A stretch of DNA of 64,000 nt from Paucibacter aquatile (GTDB taxonomy: Bacteria > Pseudomonadota > Gammaproteobacteria > Burkholderiales > Burkholderiaceae_C): NCBI RefSeq assembly GCF_002885975.1, contig NZ_POSP01000001.1:434001-498000 (forward strand), given 5' to 3'. The notes below the pieces were generated by a model that did not search any database, was not told the DNA's origin, and was given only the letters and a program-made list of their open reading frames with translations. This document shows, piece after piece, positions 9,085 through 17,199 of the stretch (within the stretch, counting starts at the first letter, position 1; every line of letters begins with the position of its first letter). Position numbers and translations under genes: made by a program.

Positions 9085-10184
9085 GGGCAGGCCTCCGCAG
9101 CGGCGGCCTGACGGTCCGCCAGGCTTTCCAGCAGGGTGCGCCAGTCGCAGCGCTCGGCCTGGCCGGGCTTGCGCTCGCCAAACATCATGGCGATGTTGCG
9201 GCCCTGGGCGTCGAAGAGTTCGAGCGAGCAGACCAGGCCGTCCACCGTGGGCTTGCGCACCAGCCAGGCCTGGGCGATGTGGTCTTCGCGCAGGTGCAGA
9301 TTGAAGCCGGGGTCCAGCACATTGAGCCATGGGCCCATCACCGCCACGCGCTGGATCGGGCCGCTGTGGATCTGGATGGCGCCGGCATTGCCGGTGAACA
9401 CCATGAGGGGCACGGCCTCCTGCGCCGCCCGGCTCAGCAGTTCCTGGGCCGCGGCCAGGGGCAGGGCCTGGGCAAACTGCGGCTCGGCCAGGCGCAGGGC
9501 TTGGGGGCGGCTGAGGCCGAAGCGGCGCAGCAGGGCGAAGAAGTCATGGGTGTCGCGCAGCGAAGCCCAGGCGGCATGGAAACCGGCCAGGTCGATTTCG
9601 GCATCGGGCTTCTCCGCGGGTTCGGTGGATGCGGCTTCGACCTGGATGCCGGGCGCCTGGTCTACGTGCGCAAAGCGCTGCACCAGGGCCTCGTAGGCCG
9701 CTTGATTGCTCTCCGGGCGCAAGAAGATCTTGTGGATGGCCTGACCGCTGGCGTCGAAGAACTGCAGGCTGCGCTGCTCGGCGCCATCAGCCAGGCGCTC
9801 GCTGAGCGCAAAACCATGGGCCCAGGCGCGGTAGAACAGGCGAAGATCGATGGCCCCGCCCAGCACCAGGCCGACGCCCCCTTGCGCGCTGGCGCCGCGG
9901 TAGGGCCCGGTTTTCTCGTGCACGCAGGATTCGTTGCGGGTCAGCGCCATCAGCTCGCCCAGGGCCTCGCAGGCTTCGATCAGCTCGGGCCAGAGTGGCT
10001 GCAGGCGCTGGGCGCGCAGCGGGGATTCCTCGGCGGTGAAGGCGCCGAGATGGGCGGCGACCAGCTCGCCTTCGCTGATCTGCAGCTTGTGGGCAATGTC
10101 GCGGTGGCGGGCAGGCTGGCCGGCGGAGGGGCTGAGGCGGGCGTGGCCAAAGGCCTGGCGCAGGCGGCTGAAGCTGGCTTGCAT
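9081..10184 (-). CDS. hmuS: Hemin-degrading factor / heme chaperone HmuS (ChuS family)
   Basis: Cytosolic protein that receives imported heme and, in ChuS/HmuS relatives, either degrades it oxidatively to free iron or hands it on. The 367-residue protein shows the family's two repeated halves. The first half carries the hallmark ALTRNESCVHEKTGPYRG, and the second half VFTGNAGAIQIHSGPIQRV with NLHLREDHIAQAWLVRKPT and the late block GLVCSLELFDAQGRNIAMMF. It lies 42 bases after hmuR and overlaps hmuT by 4 bases. Whether this member is an enzyme or chaperone cannot be read from sequence. Confidence 0.93.
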   Translation of the reverse strand: MQASFSRLRQAFGHARLSPSAGQPARHRDIAHKLQISEGELVAAHLGAFTAEESPLRAQRLQPLWPELIEACEALGELMALTRNESCVHEKTGPYRGASAQGGVGLVLGGAIDLRLFYRAWAHGFALSERLADGAEQRSLQFFDASGQAIHKIFLRPESNQAAYEALVQRFAHVDQAPGIQVEAASTEPAEKPDAEIDLAGFHAAWASLRDTHDFFALLRRFGLSRPQALRLAEPQFAQALPLAAAQELLSRAAQEAVPLMVFTGNAGAIQIHSGPIQRVAVMGPWLNVLDPGFNLHLREDHIAQAWLVRKPTVDGLVCSLELFDAQGRNIAMMFGERKPGQAERCDWRTLLESLADRQAAAAEACP

Positions 10185-10226
10185 GGTGAAACTCTCCGGG
10201 TGTTGGGTGTGGAAAAGGGCGCGGGC

Positions 10227-12497
10227 TCAGAACTCGGCGGCCAGTGAGACCTGCAGCTGGCGGCCGGGCGCGGTGTAGGCGTCCAGCTCGGTGGTGGTGG
10301 CGGCCAGGCCGCGCACATCGGCCCATCGCCAGTAGCGCTTGTTGCCCACGTTGTTCAGCTGGGCCTGCAGGCGCCAGCCGGGCTGGACACGCCAGCCCAG
10401 GCCCAGGTCCAGGACCTGGTAGCGGGGCGTGAGGAACTGGCTGGCGACGCTGCTGTCCTGGGCGCGCTTGGCGGCGGCCAGCTGCCAGTTGGCGCTCCAG
10501 CTCCAGTCGCCGCGCTCCCAGCGCGCGCCCAGCTGGGCGCGGTCGGGCTGCACGGTGTCGAGCGGGCTGCGCTCGCCTTTTTGCTCGCTGTGGCCGCGGC
10601 TGCGGGCCAGGGCGGCGCTCAGCTCCAGGCCCGGCTGGGCCTGCCAGAACACCCGGGCCTCGACGCCGTGGATGCGCGCCTGGTTCAGATTGATCGACTG
10701 AAAGATCAGCGGGTCTTTGGGTTTGCCGCTGCCGCGCACCACCTGCTGGCTGATGAAGTCGCGGTAGCGGTTGCGGTAGGTGCTGAGCTGCCAGCGCAGC
10801 TGCTCGGCCACACGGCCGCGCAGGCCCAGCTCCAGGCTTTGTGCGCGTTCGGCTTTCAGGTCGGGGTTGCCGATGCTTTCATAGCCATGCACGGGGTTGG
10901 CAAAGCCGTTGTTGACCTGATCGGCCGTGGGTGCGCGAAAGCCCAGCGCCCACTGGGCATAGGGCTGGACCGTTTCGCTGGCGCGCCACACCAGGCCCAG
11001 GCGTGGTGTCAGTGCCTGGTCGCTGAGGCTGACCACGGCGCCGCTGTAGCCCGTGCTCTTGGGGCTGAGGCGGTAGCGCTCGTAGCGCAGGCCGGGAATC
11101 AGGCTCAAGCTGCCGGTCTCGATCTCGCTTTGCACAAAGGCGCCGATCTGGCTGGCATCGGTGTCGGGGAAGGGCTTGCTCGGGAAGCTCTCGCCGGCCG
11201 GCGGCACGGTGCCATCGCGCAGGCCGCTGATGCGGTTGCGGCTGAGGTCGATGCCGTAGCTCAGGCGCTGGCCGCTGAGCTGGGTCTGCGCCTGGCTGCT
11301 GAAGCCGATCAGTTCCTCGCGGTAGAAGCCTTCGCGGATACGGTCGGGCGACTGGTGGCGGTCTTCCACGCTGCGCTGGCGGGTCTCGCTGTGCTGCACA
11401 TAGATCTGGCTGTACAGGGATTGCAGCCATTCGCCGTTCAGGTCGTCGTAGCGGTGTTCCAGCGAGACGCGGCGGCGGTTCAGGCGGTCTTGGGCGTCGA
11501 GGTCGATCACGGCCGTGGGCGTCTTGTCGTTGACCACGGGGGCTCGGCCCGACAGCACTTCGGTCTCTTGCTTGCGTTGGCGCAACTCCAGCGTCGCTTG
11601 CAGGCGCTGGCTGGGGCTCAGGCGCAGGCCGGTTTTGGCCAGCAGGTTTTCGCTGTGGATGTCGGCCGGGTTGGGCGCGGTGCGCAGGCTGTTGAGGTCT
11701 TTACGCTCGCCGCGGTTTTGGGTTTCATGGCCGCGCGTCAGGCTCAGCTGCAGCAGGTGCTGCCATTCGCCCTGTTGGAATGCATAGGCGCCGCTGAGGC
11801 GCTGCGAACGGTCCACCGTGGCCAGGCTGCTGCGCAGCAGGCCGGCCTGAGTCTTGCCGTCCTTGAGCAGGTCTTCGGGCGAGAGGCTGCTCAGGCTCAG
11901 GGCGCCGGCCAGGCCGTCGCTGCCGAACTGGGCCGAGGCCGGGCCGCGCAGCACCTCGGCGCGGCTCAGCGCATCGAGGTCCACCTGGTCGGCGCGGCCG
12001 CTGGCGAATGCGCCGAAGCTGAAGGCCTGGGGCAGGCGGATGCCGTCCACCATCATCAGCACCTGGTTGCCCTCCAGGCCGCGGATGTTCAGGCCCTCGT
12101 TGCCGGCGCGGCCGAGCGAGCTGCCAGCGGCGCTGAAGCGGGTGGCGGCGCTGCGCACAGCCAGATCGACCTCGTCGTCAAGCAGGTCCTTGAGGTTGCG
12201 CGCCTCACGCTTGAGCAGGGCGGCGCGGTCGATCACGGTGACGGTGTTGGGCACCTTGTCACTGGCCCGCTCGGTGCGGGTGGCGCTGATGGTGATCTCG
12301 GGCAGGGCCGTCACGGCGGCGGTTTGCGCCGCCTGGTCGGCCTTCGGCGTGCCGCTCTGGGCCAAGCCGAGCCCTGGCGTTGCCATCAGGGCCACCGCAA
12401 GGGCGATGGGTTGCAGCGTGCTTGGGTAATGGCTTACTTCAGCGCCAGAGAAAAATGGGCGCGAGGCAATCGAGGCGGCAGCGTGCGTGCGCAGCAT
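10227..12497 (-). CDS. hmuR: TonB-dependent heme/hemoglobin outer-membrane receptor
   Basis: A 756-residue outer-membrane beta-barrel receptor for heme or hemoproteins. After a long leader with signal peptide (IALAVALMATPGLGLAQS) comes a TonB box-like ITISATRTER, a plug domain with NIRGLEGNQVLMMVDGIRLP and RAEVLRGPASAQFGSDGLAG, then a 22-strand-type barrel. The heme-receptor hallmarks FRAP (in GFRAPTADQVNNGF) and NPDL (in SIGNPDLKAE) stand near residues 520 and 545, and the protein ends in the aromatic LAAEF typical for barrel assembly. The gene follows hemP and leads hmuSTUV. The annotated start gives about 20 extra residues before the signal peptide; a later start is possible. Confidence 0.92.
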   Translation of the reverse strand: MLRTHAAASIASRPFFSGAEVSHYPSTLQPIALAVALMATPGLGLAQSGTPKADQAAQTAAVTALPEITISATRTERASDKVPNTVTVIDRAALLKREARNLKDLLDDEVDLAVRSAATRFSAAGSSLGRAGNEGLNIRGLEGNQVLMMVDGIRLPQAFSFGAFASGRADQVDLDALSRAEVLRGPASAQFGSDGLAGALSLSSLSPEDLLKDGKTQAGLLRSSLATVDRSQRLSGAYAFQQGEWQHLLQLSLTRGHETQNRGERKDLNSLRTAPNPADIHSENLLAKTGLRLSPSQRLQATLELRQRKQETEVLSGRAPVVNDKTPTAVIDLDAQDRLNRRRVSLEHRYDDLNGEWLQSLYSQIYVQHSETRQRSVEDRHQSPDRIREGFYREELIGFSSQAQTQLSGQRLSYGIDLSRNRISGLRDGTVPPAGESFPSKPFPDTDASQIGAFVQSEIETGSLSLIPGLRYERYRLSPKSTGYSGAVVSLSDQALTPRLGLVWRASETVQPYAQWALGFRAPTADQVNNGFANPVHGYESIGNPDLKAERAQSLELGLRGRVAEQLRWQLSTYRNRYRDFISQQVVRGSGKPKDPLIFQSINLNQARIHGVEARVFWQAQPGLELSAALARSRGHSEQKGERSPLDTVQPDRAQLGARWERGDWSWSANWQLAAAKRAQDSSVASQFLTPRYQVLDLGLGWRVQPGWRLQAQLNNVGNKRYWRWADVRGLAATTTELDAYTAPGRQLQVSLAAEF

Positions 12498-12663
12498 GGT
12501 CGTGAGTCCTTGTCTGGAAAAGGGACTGGCACGGGCGGGCTGGCGCGGGGCGAGGCTGGCTGGTGCGAAAAAGAAATGAAAGAAGCGAACGTGTCTGGAA
12601 AAGAAACGGCAAAAAGGAAGTCGTTCGGGTGGTCAGGCGGGCCGGTGGAGGGCGGCGTCGGCG

Positions 12664-12954
12664 CTACTTGGTCAGGATCAGCTTGCCCAGCGAGGTGACG
12701 CGCAGCCGGTAGATCTGGCCGGCATGTTCGATCTCGACCTCGCGGCGGTCGGCCAGCAAGGTTTCGCTGCTGAGGCGGCGCGGCGCAGCGCCGGGGCGTG
12801 CCGACGACAGGGCTGCCAGCGATGCGGACGATGCAGGCGAAACGGGCGAGGCCGCGGGCGTGGGCCGCGTGGCCGACAGCGCGCCCGGGGCTTCGGTTTC
12901 CAGCGCCAGGCTGGCAGCCAGCAGGCTGGCGGGACGGGTGGAAGAGGATGACAT
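12664..12954 (-). CDS. hemP: Hemin uptake protein HemP/HmuP
   Basis: Small protein whose C-terminal core RRLSSETLLADRREVEIEHA and YRLRVTSLGKLILTK is the diagnostic HemP/HmuP sequence. In rhizobia HmuP is an activator of heme-receptor expression, and it regularly heads betaproteobacterial hmu operons, as here. The core is preceded by about 55 residues of low-complexity Ser/Ala/Pro-rich sequence, so only the last 40 residues look constrained. The start at 12954 is chosen over the ATG at 12963 because the latter abuts the Fur-like box and has no room for a ribosome site. It lies 166 bases upstream of hmuR. Confidence 0.88.
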   Translation of the reverse strand: MSSSSTRPASLLAASLALETEAPGALSATRPTPAASPVSPASSASLAALSSARPGAAPRRLSSETLLADRREVEIEHAGQIYRLRVTSLGKLILTK

Positions 12955-12966
12955 GGCTCTCATCTT

Positions 12967-12987
12967 AAATGAGAACGATTCGTAATT
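12967..12987 (-). promoter_or_regulatory. Fur-like box ahead of the hemP-hmu operon
   Basis: The 21 bases aaatgagaacgattcgtaat(t) resemble the TGAGAAT-N-ATTCGCA style of Fur sites seen in proteobacteria. It sits immediately upstream of hemP, so iron-replete repression of the whole heme operon is expected. The match is by eye only. Confidence 0.6.
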
Positions 12988-13178
12988 GCAATCTCTTTCG
13001 AGCGCAGCCGCGACTGTCCTGTGCGCGTCGCAGTCGGGTGCCGAGATGAGAATGCAAGCTGTTTCGACCGGACGAGCGCGGTCTTGCCTCAGCGTGGAGC
13101 GGCTGCACGCACAATGCTCCGTCCGCGTGCGCCTTCGGCCTGCGCGCCACTTGCATGCTTTGTTGAAAGGAAGCCACC

Positions 13179-13646
13179 ATGAAGGGTGATGCCAAGGTCA
13201 TCGAATACCTGAATGCCCAGCTCAAGAACGAGCTGACCGCCATCAACCAGTATTTCCTGCACTACCGCATGCTCAAGAACTGGGGCCTGGAGCGCCTGGC
13301 CAAGCATGAGCACGACGAGTCCATCGAGGAGATGAAGCACGCCGACAAGCTGATCGACCGCATCCTGATGCTGGAAGGCCTGCCCAATCTGCAAGACCTG
13401 GGCAAGCTCTACATCGGCGAGAACGCGATCGAGGTGCTGCACTGCGACCTGAAGATCGAGGTCGGCTCGCACCCGCTGCTGAAGGAGGCGATCGCCTACT
13501 GCGAAAGCATCCGCGACTACGTCTCGCGCGAGGTGCTGGTCAGCATCCTCGAAGACACCGAAGAGCACATCGACCATCTGGAAACCCAGATCGGTCTGGT
13601 CGCCCAACTGGGCGAGCAGAACTGGCTGCAATCGCAGCTGTCCTGA
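13179..13646 (+). CDS. bfr: Bacterioferritin (heme-binding iron-storage protein)
   Basis: A 155-residue four-helix subunit of the 24-mer iron-storage shell. The heme-ligating Met52 (in EMKHAD) is present, as are ferroxidase ligands E18, E51, H54, E94 and H130 by the E. coli numbering, which aligns without gaps. The sixth ligand, E127, is Thr here (in EDTEEHIDHLE), so the di-iron site looks incomplete; some bacteria pair such heme-type subunits with a second ferroxidase-competent subunit. The start has AAAGGAAG upstream. The gene diverges from the heme operon and is followed by a terminator and then bfd. Confidence 0.95.
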   Translation: MKGDAKVIEYLNAQLKNELTAINQYFLHYRMLKNWGLERLAKHEHDESIEEMKHADKLIDRILMLEGLPNLQDLGKLYIGENAIEVLHCDLKIEVGSHPLLKEAIAYCESIRDYVSREVLVSILEDTEEHIDHLETQIGLVAQLGEQNWLQSQLS

Positions 13647-13661
13647 TCGCTTCAGAAGCAC

Positions 13662-13694
13662 AGGCCGCCGTCCCGGGAGGGGCGGCGGCCTTTG
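13662..13694 (+). terminator. Intrinsic terminator of bfr
   Basis: Stem aggccgccg / cggcggcct (9 bp) with a 12-base loop followed by TTT, 15 bases after the bfr stop. Confidence 0.85.
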
Positions 13695-13733
13695 TACTTT
13701 GCGCGGCAAGGCCCTCAGTTTCAGGGGGATGCT

Positions 13734-13763
13734 TGCGAACATGATTGAGAAGTGTTCGCATTT
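13734..13763 (+). promoter_or_regulatory. Palindromic iron-response-like site ahead of bfd
   Basis: A perfect inverted repeat TGCGAACA / TGTTCGCA with an 11-base spacer contains the Fur-like string attgagaagtgttcgcattt. It lies about 85 bases upstream of bfd, where low-iron induction is normal for this gene. A possible -10 (gatagagt) follows. Confidence 0.5.
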
Positions 13764-13847
13764 GCGATAGAGTGGCGACGCCATCTGGCACTTTTCTGCC
13801 CACTTCTTCATGCCATGTCGGCTCCGTGCCGGCAGCCGCCCCGCGCC

Positions 13848-14114
13848 ATGATCGTCTGCCTCTGCCACCGTGTTTCCGATCGCGACATCCGCCGCCAGGT
13901 GGCCGATGGCGTGCGCAATTTCGAGGTGCTGCAGGACGAAACCCGGGTGGCCGCCGCTTGCGGCAGCTGCCTGGACTGCGCCCGCGAGGTCTTCGATGAA
14001 GCTGTGGCCCAACCCGCCTGCGCTGCCCGTTGCGGCGGCGCGCCCTTGCAGATGAGCGCCGGCAGCCAGCCGCTGCGCCGCATGACGGTGCGCCCGGAGC
14101 TGCTGCTGCCCTGA
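13848..14114 (+). CDS. bfd: Bacterioferritin-associated ferredoxin Bfd
   Basis: Bfd is a [2Fe-2S] protein that reduces the iron core of bacterioferritin through its heme so that iron is released. The 88-residue product has the family's four cysteines in the right spacing: C4-x-C6 (MIVCLCHRVSD) and C38-x2-C41 (ACGSCLDC). The C-terminal 30 residues after FDEAVAQ are longer than in most Bfd proteins and look unstructured. The start at 13848 matches the conserved MxVCLC beginning, though no clear ribosome site precedes it; an in-frame ATG at 13815 is less likely. Confidence 0.92.
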   Translation: MIVCLCHRVSDRDIRRQVADGVRNFEVLQDETRVAAACGSCLDCAREVFDEAVAQPACAARCGGAPLQMSAGSQPLRRMTVRPELLLP

Positions 14115-14284
14115 TGGGCTGATTTGACGCTCGCGTGCGTGCGGCCGCTGCAGCGCTGATTCGCTTTTCTCCCTCCCTTTTTCCCTGAGCCGGCTGGCGT
14201 GCAGGCGCCTGTCGCCGGTTTGTCTTGATTCCGTCGAATCACTGACAAGTGCGCGTCATATGGGCTGCCTAGCATGGCCAGCTC

Positions 14285-16081
14285 ATGAGCCCTGCCATTC
14301 CCAACGCCTGCGAGCGCCGCCTGCCTGACGCGCTCCTCTCGCGAGCGAGGCAGGGCGCCGTCCTGTGTCTGGCCGGCTTGCTGGCGCTGCTGGCCCTGGC
14401 TCTGCGTGGCTCCGGCCGCGAGCCGCTCTGGCTGGCCCAGCTGCAGCCCACGCTGGCGCAGTTCTCGCCCACGCTCTGGTCCTTGCTGAGCGTCGCCGGT
14501 CTCGGCTGGGCGGCGCTGGGTTTCGTGTCGGTGCAAAAGCCAGCCCTGGCAGAGCGCCTGTGGCCGACCGGCTTGTTTGCCTTGCTGGTCGGCGGCGTGC
14601 TGGCCCAGGTGCTGAAGAAATCGATCAACGCGCCGCGCCCGCCCTCGGTGCTGGGCGCGGGCGAGCTTTGGGTCACCGGCGATCCGCTTTTTTTCAACGC
14701 CATGCCCTCGGGACACTCGGCCACCGCAGCGACCTTGGTCTTGCTGATTTGGGCGCTGGCCCGGCCGCCGCGCTGGGGTCAGATCTTGCTGGTCTGGGCA
14801 GCGGTGTCGGTCGGCCTTGCGCGCGTCGGCGTCGGCGCGCATTGGGCCAGCGATGTGCTGGCCGGGTGGGCACTGGGCTTGGTGGTGGGTCTGCTGGCGC
14901 TGCATGCGGTGCCGCATGCGCCGCGTTGGATGCATGGCGCGCGGGGTGTGCGCTGGCGCGCTGCTGTGGGTTTGCTGAGCGGCTGCGTGCTGGCCCTCAT
15001 GCCCTGGGGCTACCCTTTGGCGGAAAACGGCCAATGGCTGATGGGCCTGGGGCTGATCGCGGCCGCCGCCTGGCAGCTCTGGCGCCATGGTGAGCTGGCG
15101 CGACCGGCCGCCCTGCTGCGCATGGTGCTCGGCCTTTTGCTGCTGCTGGCGCTTCTGGCCTGGGCGGCGCCGCAGGTCGATCTGCAGCAATGGCAGGCCA
15201 GCCTGGCGCGCGTGGCAGCCGGCGACTGGTTGCTGGCGAGCCTGGCCCTTTTGCTGAGCTTGGGGTTGCGTGGCTGGCGGGTGCAGCTGGAGTGGCGCGC
15301 GCGGCGCGCACGCAGCGAGCTGCCCGCGGTATCGCTGAGTTATGGCGCCAGCCTGCGTTTGCTCTTGCTCCACACCCTGGCGTTGAACTGGGCTCCCTTG
15401 CGCAGCGGTGAGCTGGGCTACCTCTGGCTGGCTCAGCGCCAGTACGGCGCCACGGCCTCGGAAGCCCTGGCCAGCCTGGTCTGGCTGCGCCTGCAGGATC
15501 TGCTGGTCTTGGGCAGCTTGAGCCTGGCGGCGGTGCTGGCTTGGTGTTTGGGGCAGGGGGCGGGACTGGCCTTGCTGATGAGCGCGCTGTGCTTTCTGGC
15601 CGGCTCGGCGCTGCTGCGTGGCGTGTTGGCCCGGTTGCAGCCCTCGACCCAGCCACAAGCCTTGCCCCAGGGGCGGTGGGCGCGCTTGCGCGCGGCCCTG
15701 GCCCAGGCGCCATCCCTGGGGGCTCAGCGCCCCATAGCCTTGCTCAGCCTCGCCAACTGGTGGCTCAAGCTGGCGGCGCTGGGCGGCTTGCTGATGGCCT
15801 TGCTGGGCGGCTCGCCCTTGCAGGGCTTGCTGGCGGCGATCGGTGGCGAACTGGGCGGCATGTGGCCGATTCAAGCCACCGCGGGCCTGGGCAGTTATGA
15901 GGCGGGCGTGGCCGGCGTCGCCGCTTGGCTGGGCGTCGAGATGGCGCTGCCGCTGGTCCTGGCTGCCGCTCTGGCCGTGCACGGCCTGGCCTTGCTGCTC
16001 AGCACCGTGGCCGGCCTGCTGGTGCTCTTGTTCTACGGTTTCCCGGCCCGCGCGCCGGCGGTCACTTTGCGAGTCGCATGA
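14285..16081 (+). CDS. PAP2 phosphatase fused to a flippase-like (LPG synthase TM) domain
   Basis: A 598-residue polytopic inner-membrane protein joining two functions. Residues about 70-210 are a PAP2-type lipid phosphatase with all three catalytic blocks: K111-x6-R118-P119, P-S-G-H at 141-144, and R180-x5-H186-x3-D190. Residues about 260-580 have seven or eight membrane spans with LALNWAPLRSGELGYLWLAQ and the block GGELGGMWPIQATAGLGSYE, typical of the lysylphosphatidylglycerol synthase transmembrane/UPF0104 flippase-like family. The catalytic part of real MprF synthases is absent. It opens a five-gene unit; its stop overlaps the next start by 4 bases. A role in dephosphorylating and moving a polyprenyl- or lipid-linked intermediate is inferred. 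Confidence 0.85.
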   Translation: MSPAIPNACERRLPDALLSRARQGAVLCLAGLLALLALALRGSGREPLWLAQLQPTLAQFSPTLWSLLSVAGLGWAALGFVSVQKPALAERLWPTGLFALLVGGVLAQVLKKSINAPRPPSVLGAGELWVTGDPLFFNAMPSGHSATAATLVLLIWALARPPRWGQILLVWAAVSVGLARVGVGAHWASDVLAGWALGLVVGLLALHAVPHAPRWMHGARGVRWRAAVGLLSGCVLALMPWGYPLAENGQWLMGLGLIAAAAWQLWRHGELARPAALLRMVLGLLLLLALLAWAAPQVDLQQWQASLARVAAGDWLLASLALLLSLGLRGWRVQLEWRARRARSELPAVSLSYGASLRLLLLHTLALNWAPLRSGELGYLWLAQRQYGATASEALASLVWLRLQDLLVLGSLSLAAVLAWCLGQGAGLALLMSALCFLAGSALLRGVLARLQPSTQPQALPQGRWARLRAALAQAPSLGAQRPIALLSLANWWLKLAALGGLLMALLGGSPLQGLLAAIGGELGGMWPIQATAGLGSYEAGVAGVAAWLGVEMALPLVLAAALAVHGLALLLSTVAGLLVLLFYGFPARAPAVTLRVA

Positions 16082-17199
16082 CGATGAATCCTTCTTCCTC
16101 CCTGGTCCTCGACCCGCCCCTGGGTGCGCTGCCGGCTGCCGGTGCTGATGCTGTTGGCGCAGCTGCAGGCAGTCATTCGGCCCACGCGCTCGAGCCGCTG
16201 CCAGCGCACCGCCTCAGCGTGGTCGTGCCCATGTACAACGAGCGCGAGAACGCCGCGCCCTTGATCGACGCGGTGCAGGCCGCGCTGGCGGACTATGGCT
16301 ACCCTTGGGAGCTGCTGGTGGTGGACGATGGCAGCCGCGATGGCACGGCCGCCCTGCTGAGCCAGCATGCCCGGCGCGTCGGCCCGCATATCCGCGTCAT
16401 CCGCCTGGCACGCAATTTCCGCCAGACCGCGGCCATGCAGGCCGGTATCGATGCGGCCCGTGGCGATGTCATCGTCACCATGGACGGTGACTTGCAAAAC
16501 GACCCACGCGACATCCCGCGCCTGGTCGAGCGCCTGCTGCGCGAAGACCTGGATCTGGTGGCCGGTTGGCGCCAGCAGCGGCAGGATGGCCTGTGGCTGC
16601 GCAAGATTCCTTCGTTGCTGGCCAACCGCCTGATCCGCAAGATCACCGGCCTGCAGTTCCAGGACCTGGGCTGCAGTCTCAAGGCCTTCCGTGCGCCGGT
16701 GCTCAAGCAGGTTCGCTTGTACGGGGAGATGCATCGTTTCATCCCGGCCTGGCTGGCCACGGTGACCGCGCCCGAGCGCATGGCCGAGGAGCCGGTGCAG
16801 CACCACGCGCGCCTGCGCGGCCAGTCCAAGTACGGCATCTCGCGCTCGTTGCGGGTGGTGGTCGATCTGCTGGCCGTGTTTTTCTTCCTGCGCTTCGGCA
16901 CCCGGCCGGGGCATTTCTTCGGCGTGCTGGGCTTGGGCGTGATGATGGTGGGCATGGCCCTGCTCAGTTATCTGGGCGTGCTCAAGCTGCTGGGTGAGTC
17001 GATCGGCGGCCGGCCCTTGCTGCTGCTGGGCTTCTTCTCGCTGCTGGGCGGCTTGCAGTTCCTGACCACCGGTGTGCTGGCCGAGCTCCTGATGCGGGTG
17101 TACTTCGAGGGTCGCCAGGTGCGGCCTTACCAGCGTGCCCTGCACAGCGCCGACGCCGACCCCACGCCCGAGCGCGGCTGGAGCCAGGCCGCGCCATGA
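16078..17199 (+). CDS. GT2 glycosyltransferase, polyprenyl-phosphate sugar transferase (ArnC/DPM1-like)
   Basis: A 373-residue family 2 glycosyltransferase that should place a sugar on undecaprenyl phosphate at the cytosolic face. Motifs: RLSVVVPMYNERENA (46-60), VVDDGSRDGT (81-90) for nucleotide binding, and MDGDLQNDP (135-143) for metal. The block GQSKYGISRSLRVVVDLLAV leads into two C-terminal membrane spans, as in ArnC and GtrB. The first 40 residues are a low-complexity extension. The start at 16078 overlaps the preceding stop by 4 bases (ATGA), as does its own end with the next gene. The sugar is unknown. Confidence 0.9.
   Translation: MTMNPSSSLVLDPPLGALPAAGADAVGAAAGSHSAHALEPLPAHRLSVVVPMYNERENAAPLIDAVQAALADYGYPWELLVVDDGSRDGTAALLSQHARRVGPHIRVIRLARNFRQTAAMQAGIDAARGDVIVTMDGDLQNDPRDIPRLVERLLREDLDLVAGWRQQRQDGLWLRKIPSLLANRLIRKITGLQFQDLGCSLKAFRAPVLKQVRLYGEMHRFIPAWLATVTAPERMAEEPVQHHARLRGQSKYGISRSLRVVVDLLAVFFFLRFGTRPGHFFGVLGLGVMMVGMALLSYLGVLKLLGESIGGRPLLLLGFFSLLGGLQFLTTGVLAELLMRVYFEGRQVRPYQRALHSADADPTPERGWSQAAP

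Noticed and set aside
12512..12620. Direct repeat (tgtctggaaaag) between hmuR and hemP
   Set aside because: Only two copies of a 12-base string; could be chance and no function is suggested.
10581..12698. A 705-codon plus-strand frame opposite the heme receptor
   Set aside because: Antisense to a receptor with all family motifs; composition is typical of a shadow frame.
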